Positions 61,260 to 64,000 of a stretch of DNA of 64,000 bases are shown in pieces. Within the stretch, counting starts at the first letter, position 1; every line of letters starts with the position of its first letter. Both the position numbers and the translations under genes were made by a program. The notes beneath the pieces are model-generated. The model was not told the DNA's origin, made no database searches, and saw nothing but the letters and a program-made list of their open reading frames with translations. This DNA comes from Bacteroidales bacterium. GTDB taxonomy: Bacteria; Bacteroidota; Bacteroidia; Bacteroidales; UBA932. The stretch is taken from positions 62,001 through 126,000 of the forward strand of contig JAFTCB010000062.1 in assembly GCA_017454905.1 (NCBI GenBank), in the 5' to 3' direction.

Positions 61260-62483
61260 TTAATCTTTCCAGATCAGGATCGACTCGATCCGGGCATCCG
61301 GCTTGAACTGCGGATTCTCGATGCGGATCCTGTCCATGCCGGGCTTGACCGGCGTCACCAGGGCGTCCTGGGAAGTACGGTAGGCGACATGGGTATTCCA
61401 GACCATGTCTTCGATGGAGATCGTACCGTCCATCAGCATCCAGACCTCGGGAGCCTCCGTCCCGATGACCAGGCAGTCCTTGATGCGGCCGCCGACATGC
61501 GGGCTCTCCAGGCCGTTGTCGGCCCCTGCCTGCGTGAAGCAGTATTTCGGGGACTTGACCTCGATGGAGTAGACTCTCTTGTTCTCCATCTGGATCTCCA
61601 GCACTTGCTGCTCTCCCAGGTTGATCAGCCAGAGGTCTCCGCCCTGTGAGTAGTTGACGCCGTAGCCGACGGGATCGTAGTCGAAGTGGAGATCCGGCAC
61701 AGGCTCGTCCAGCAGGATGTTGGCGAAACCGTCGGGATGGATGCAGGCCCGGATGACATCCGGATTCTTCACGAACTCGGCGCCGTTCCAGAGGTAGTCG
61801 ACCATCAGGTCTCCGTGGAAGGACTGCTCGCTGAAGTCGTTGGGATCGTGCAGCTGCAGCTTCAGGCCATCCTCACGGAAAATGTAATTATACAGGCCGG
61901 CTTTCGCCGCGCCGCGCAGGGACTTCACGTCCGCACCGGCGAGGCGGACCAGGTCCTCGAAGTCGTCCGGCACCGGAGCCGGATTGAGCGGCATCCGGAT
62001 CTCGTGGGCGTTGCCCGTGGCGGGATCGTACTCATAAGCGCGCTCATATTTGTTCGAGGAGACGTCGCAGCCGCCGTTCTCCAGCAGGATCACGAGCACA
62101 TGGCCGTCTGCCTTGTAGCGGTAGCAGGCCATCTGGAAACCGTCGTAGCAGTCTCCGTTGAAGAAACTGTGCTCCAGCCTGTTGCACGGCCCGACGAACT
62201 CCGTATAGCCGTCAAATGCCTGCCGGAGTTCTTCCTTGATGCCGTCCTTGACGCTCTGCGCGGCATACTTCTTCGTCATGATGTTGTCGCCGAATGCCGA
62301 GAAGATCTTGAAAAGTTCGTCGAAGGTGAAAGGTTCGGCGTCAACGGACCCGGCCGCCGCCGGGGCGGCGGTCTCCTTCGCCACGGAAGAAGGATCATTT
62401 TCCTGTGCGGAACTCTTGGTGCCGCCTTTGCAGCCCGTCGCGATCAGCGTACAGGCAGCAAGAAGGATAAACAGTCTTTTCAT
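61260..62483 (-). CDS. Lipoprotein of unknown function
   Basis: 407 residues, lipobox ATGC at about residue 17, then a Ser/Ala/Pro linker (about 20-48). Two parts: a helical N-terminal region (about 50-110) and a strand-rich C-terminal region that looks like a discoidin/NPCBM-type jelly roll (HVGGRIKDCLVIG, IEDMVWNTHVAYRTSQ). I do not recognise the family. Possibly co-transcribed from the NUDIX promoter, 11 bases after it. Confidence 0.65.
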   Translation of the reverse strand: MKRLFILLAACTLIATGCKGGTKSSAQENDPSSVAKETAAPAAAGSVDAEPFTFDELFKIFSAFGDNIMTKKYAAQSVKDGIKEELRQAFDGYTEFVGPCNRLEHSFFNGDCYDGFQMACYRYKADGHVLVILLENGGCDVSSNKYERAYEYDPATGNAHEIRMPLNPAPVPDDFEDLVRLAGADVKSLRGAAKAGLYNYIFREDGLKLQLHDPNDFSEQSFHGDLMVDYLWNGAEFVKNPDVIRACIHPDGFANILLDEPVPDLHFDYDPVGYGVNYSQGGDLWLINLGEQQVLEIQMENKRVYSIEVKSPKYCFTQAGADNGLESPHVGGRIKDCLVIGTEAPEVWMLMDGTISIEDMVWNTHVAYRTSQDALVTPVKPGMDRIRIENPQFKPDARIESILIWKD

Positions 62484-62494
62484 ATCTGGATCGA

Positions 62495-63106
62495 TTAAAC
62501 TTTCGCTTCGCGGAAAACTTCCTGGATGGAAGGATAGGTGTTCTTGAGATAGGGAGGGAGGCTCGACCGGGCGACCCAGGCGGCGCGGGTGATGTCTTCC
62601 TCGCGCTGCGGCGTCAGGTTGACCGGGTCGGTGTAGAGCATGTCGTACCACCAGGTGTGCTTGAGGTGCCAGATCCCGTCGCGCAGGTAGCAGTGGTCCG
62701 TCACGCAGATCAGATCGCGCAGCGCCAGCTGGTCCACCCCGGTCTCCTCCTGCACCTCCCGGAGGGCGGTCACGGTGATCTCCTCTCCTTCTTCCCGATG
62801 GCCCTTGGGAAGGTCCCAGAGGCCGTTGCGCTGGATGAGCAGGTAGTCGCCCCGGCGGTTGGACACCAGGCCGCCCGCGGCATCCACTTCGCGGAACTCG
62901 GCACACACGCGGCGGTACATCCAGGCGGTGTTGTCCGTGGGGATATAGATGCGGGAGAGCGAGCGGGAGGCTTCGAACATCGCCACCAGGGTATGGATAT
63001 TGATGCTTTCTCCGAAATGGAACTCCACGGCGTTGGGATCGGCCAGCGCCTGTTCGTCCGGACTGCAGATGATGATGCAGCGTTTTTCGAAGTATATTTT
63101 ATGCAT
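62495..63106 (-). CDS. NUDIX hydrolase
   Basis: 203 residues. The Nudix box (GX5EX7REUXEEXGU) lies at 102-124: G102, E108, R116-E117, E120-E121 all match. N-terminal 75 residues are a family-specific extension. Substrate (nucleotide diphosphate derivative) unknown. Driven from the palindromic promoter shared with the SRPBCC gene. Confidence 0.92.
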   Translation of the reverse strand: MHKIYFEKRCIIICSPDEQALADPNAVEFHFGESINIHTLVAMFEASRSLSRIYIPTDNTAWMYRRVCAEFREVDAAGGLVSNRRGDYLLIQRNGLWDLPKGHREEGEEITVTALREVQEETGVDQLALRDLICVTDHCYLRDGIWHLKHTWWYDMLYTDPVNLTPQREEDITRAAWVARSSLPPYLKNTYPSIQEVFREAKV

Positions 63107-63117
63107 CAGAAATTTGC

Positions 63118-63133
63118 TATCTTTGCAAAGATA
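63118..63133. promoter_or_regulatory. Palindromic head-to-head -7 boxes NUDIX / SRPBCC
   Basis: TATCTTTGCAAAGATA, a perfect 16-base palindrome: the plus-strand box (63118-63125) serves the gene at 63151 (25 bases) and its mirror (63133-63126) the NUDIX gene at 63106 (19 bases). Confidence 0.8.
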
Positions 63134-63150
63134 ATGATATTTTTTTGACT

Positions 63151-63594
63151 ATGACAGCACACTATACGAGCAAGCACGGTCAGGTGGCCAAACGGCCTGA
63201 GGAGCTTTTCATGGCGTTCACCGATCTGCGGAATTTCGCGCAGATGGTCCCCCAGGGGCAGGTCCAGGCCGAGATCCAGGCGGATTTCGACACCCTTTCC
63301 GTCGTGGTCCAGGGCTTCAAGATCGGGGTCCGCGTGGATGACCGGGAGCCTTACCGGCTGATCCGCCTGGGCAGCACTGAGTCACCCGTGGAGTTCGTGG
63401 CCGTGCTGCATTTCGAGCCTTCTGCGATTCCGGGCCGGACCGATTTCTGGATCGACCTGGATGCCAATCTGAATTTCATGATGAAGACGATGCTGGGCGG
63501 CAAGCTCCAGCAGGCGCTGGACAAGATGGTGGACGGCCTCGTGGATGCTTCCGAGGGCCGGATGCCGCAGATGCCGGACGGTTTCCGCAAATGA
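63151..63594 (+). CDS. SRPBCC/START-fold small protein
   Basis: 147 residues, cytoplasmic. Strand-helix-strand layout of the Bet v 1/polyketide-cyclase fold: RPEELFMAFTDLRNFAQMVP opening helix, QADFDTLSVVVQGF strand pair, and a long C-terminal helix (about 112-138, KLQQALDKMVDGL). Binds a hydrophobic ligand in the family; ligand here unknown. An upstream TTG at 63145 in frame is less likely than the ATG. Its stop overlaps the next gene's ATG. Confidence 0.75.
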   Translation: MTAHYTSKHGQVAKRPEELFMAFTDLRNFAQMVPQGQVQAEIQADFDTLSVVVQGFKIGVRVDDREPYRLIRLGSTESPVEFVAVLHFEPSAIPGRTDFWIDLDANLNFMMKTMLGGKLQQALDKMVDGLVDASEGRMPQMPDGFRK

Positions 63595-64000
63595 TGGAGG
63601 AGGCTTCCGTCTCGGTCCGCCTCAATCCTTTCAAGGGGCTGGCGGGTCCGGAGGGCACGCCCGTGCCCTGGTCTCCCTATGGCCGCATCCTCTCCTCGCG
63701 TCCCAATTTCACCCTCGATCCCCTCTGGCACGCCGGCTGTTACTATGTCCAAGACAGCTCCGCGATGTTTGTAGGATACGCCTTTCGGCAAGTATTAGCC
63801 GATTGCTCTCCGTTACGCGGCAGCCAGCCTCCGGAAACGTCTCGCTGTGCTCGACCCCACCGCTGCGCTTCGCTTGCGGTCCCCCCTCTTACGATGCCGA
63901 GGGTGGCACGGTTTCCTGAGGCTGCTGCCGCCTCCACTTCCGCGCAATCGGAAAACGCTGCCTCGGAATGTCTTGAGCGGAGCGAAGTCCGCATCAGCGG
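63591..64000 (+). CDS. RsmF/NSUN-type rRNA cytosine-5 methyltransferase, N-terminal fragment with probable in-frame insertion
   Basis: Starts ATGATG at 63591 (ATGA overlap with the SRPBCC stop) and stays open to the window edge. The first about 65 residues match the lead-in of RsmB/NOP2/Sun methyltransferases: VSVRLNPFKG, PVPWSPYGRIL, RPNFTLDPLWHAGCYYVQDSSAMF. At the point where such proteins continue to the SAM motif (LDLCAAPGGK), the sequence instead runs as Arg/Ser/Ala/Pro-rich low-complexity residues encoded by an imperfect palindrome. Either the gene carries an intragenic repeat tolerated in frame, or it is broken beyond the edge. Confidence 0.7.
   Translation, partial: MMEEASVSVRLNPFKGLAGPEGTPVPWSPYGRILSSRPNFTLDPLWHAGCYYVQDSSAMFVGYAFRQVLADCSPLRGSQPPETSRCARPHRCASLAVPPLTMPRVARFPEAAAASTSAQSENAASECLERSEVRIS
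63799..63951. repeat. Large imperfect palindrome inside the methyltransferase gene
   Basis: Nested inverted arms share a centre near 63870-63875: CCGATTGC (63799-63806) with GCAATCGG (63944-63951); a 23-base arm at 63818-63840 (CGGCAGCCAGCCTCC...) with one at 63908-63930 (...GAGGCTGCTGCCG), about 19 of 23 pairing; ACCGC (63859-63863) with GCGGT (63876-63880). Looks like an interspersed REP/RPE-type element; exact ends are unknown and may extend past both limits and the window. Confidence 0.65.

Noticed and set aside
1..64000. tRNA, rRNA, CRISPR, prophage, integrase or conjugation genes
   Set aside because: None found on reading both strands; intergenic gaps are too small for most of these and contain only promoters and hairpins.

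Overview
The window is chromosomal DNA from a GC-rich (about 60% G+C) member of the Bacteroidales. Three things point there. Many genes are preceded by the Bacteroidetes-type -7 box TAnnTTTG, sometimes with a TTTG -33 box 19-20 bases upstream, and Shine-Dalgarno sequences are nearly absent. Several families are Bacteroidetes-specific or typical (DUF4293, DUF4290, FISUMP, GIN domain, putative porin, LolA-like carrier). Pectin-degrading enzymes suggest a gut or plant-polysaccharide-feeding life. I see no tRNA, rRNA, CRISPR, prophage or insertion sequence. No gene-free stretch exceeds about 130 bases.

Layout. 1-9.7 kb: start of gyrA (minus, runs off the left edge), an orphan Clp N-domain protein coupled to an esterase, a LytTR regulator/DUF4293/nucleoside phosphorylase operon, fabF, and a GNAT/prfA/SGNH-esterase operon. 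9.8-16 kb: CoA-transferase, mazG and a four-gene operon nrnA, double-FKBP lipoprotein, MATE exporter, cytidylate-kinase-like protein. 16-20 kb: two conserved unknown genes leading into rsmD, then an ECF sigma/anti-sigma/GIN-domain operon. 20-25.4 kb: ackA-pta (acetate fermentation), a short ComEC, a FISUMP lipoprotein and ApbE. 25.4-38 kb: DUF4290-ftsK, then on the minus strand alr, pepC-like, addB, addA, a LolA-like gene and a lytic transglycosylase.

38.2-40.6 kb holds the most unusual unit: a fusion of a eukaryotic-like protein kinase domain with a classical AAA+ ATPase whose C-terminal tail contains Ile-Gly-Phe, the tripeptide that ClpX/ClpA use to dock on ClpP. It is followed after 13 bases by clpP itself. 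I propose it as a candidate kinase-gated ClpP unfoldase. 40.7-51.8 kb: rpmH, rsmG and a rhamnogalacturonan/pectin group (PL22 lyase, GH106-like enzyme, GH105 hydrolase, and a GH106-like/GH28 two-enzyme fusion) with an MscS channel and a TauE-type permease between them; there is no SusC/SusD pair. 51.9-57.9 kb: an AmgK/MurU-like pair for cell-wall sugar recycling, a putative porin, an MltF-like transglycosylase and a YczE-like membrane protein. 58-64 kb: M13 peptidase, LolC/E-type permease, a lipoprotein of unknown function, a NUDIX hydrolase and an SRPBCC protein driven from a shared palindromic promoter, and the start of an RsmF/NSUN-type rRNA methyltransferase gene that appears to contain an in-frame palindromic repeat.

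Many real genes have long open frames on the opposite strand because of high third-position GC; these were left out. Several genes have their ATG only 4-10 bases after a good -7 box, which suggests leaderless or nearly leaderless mRNAs.
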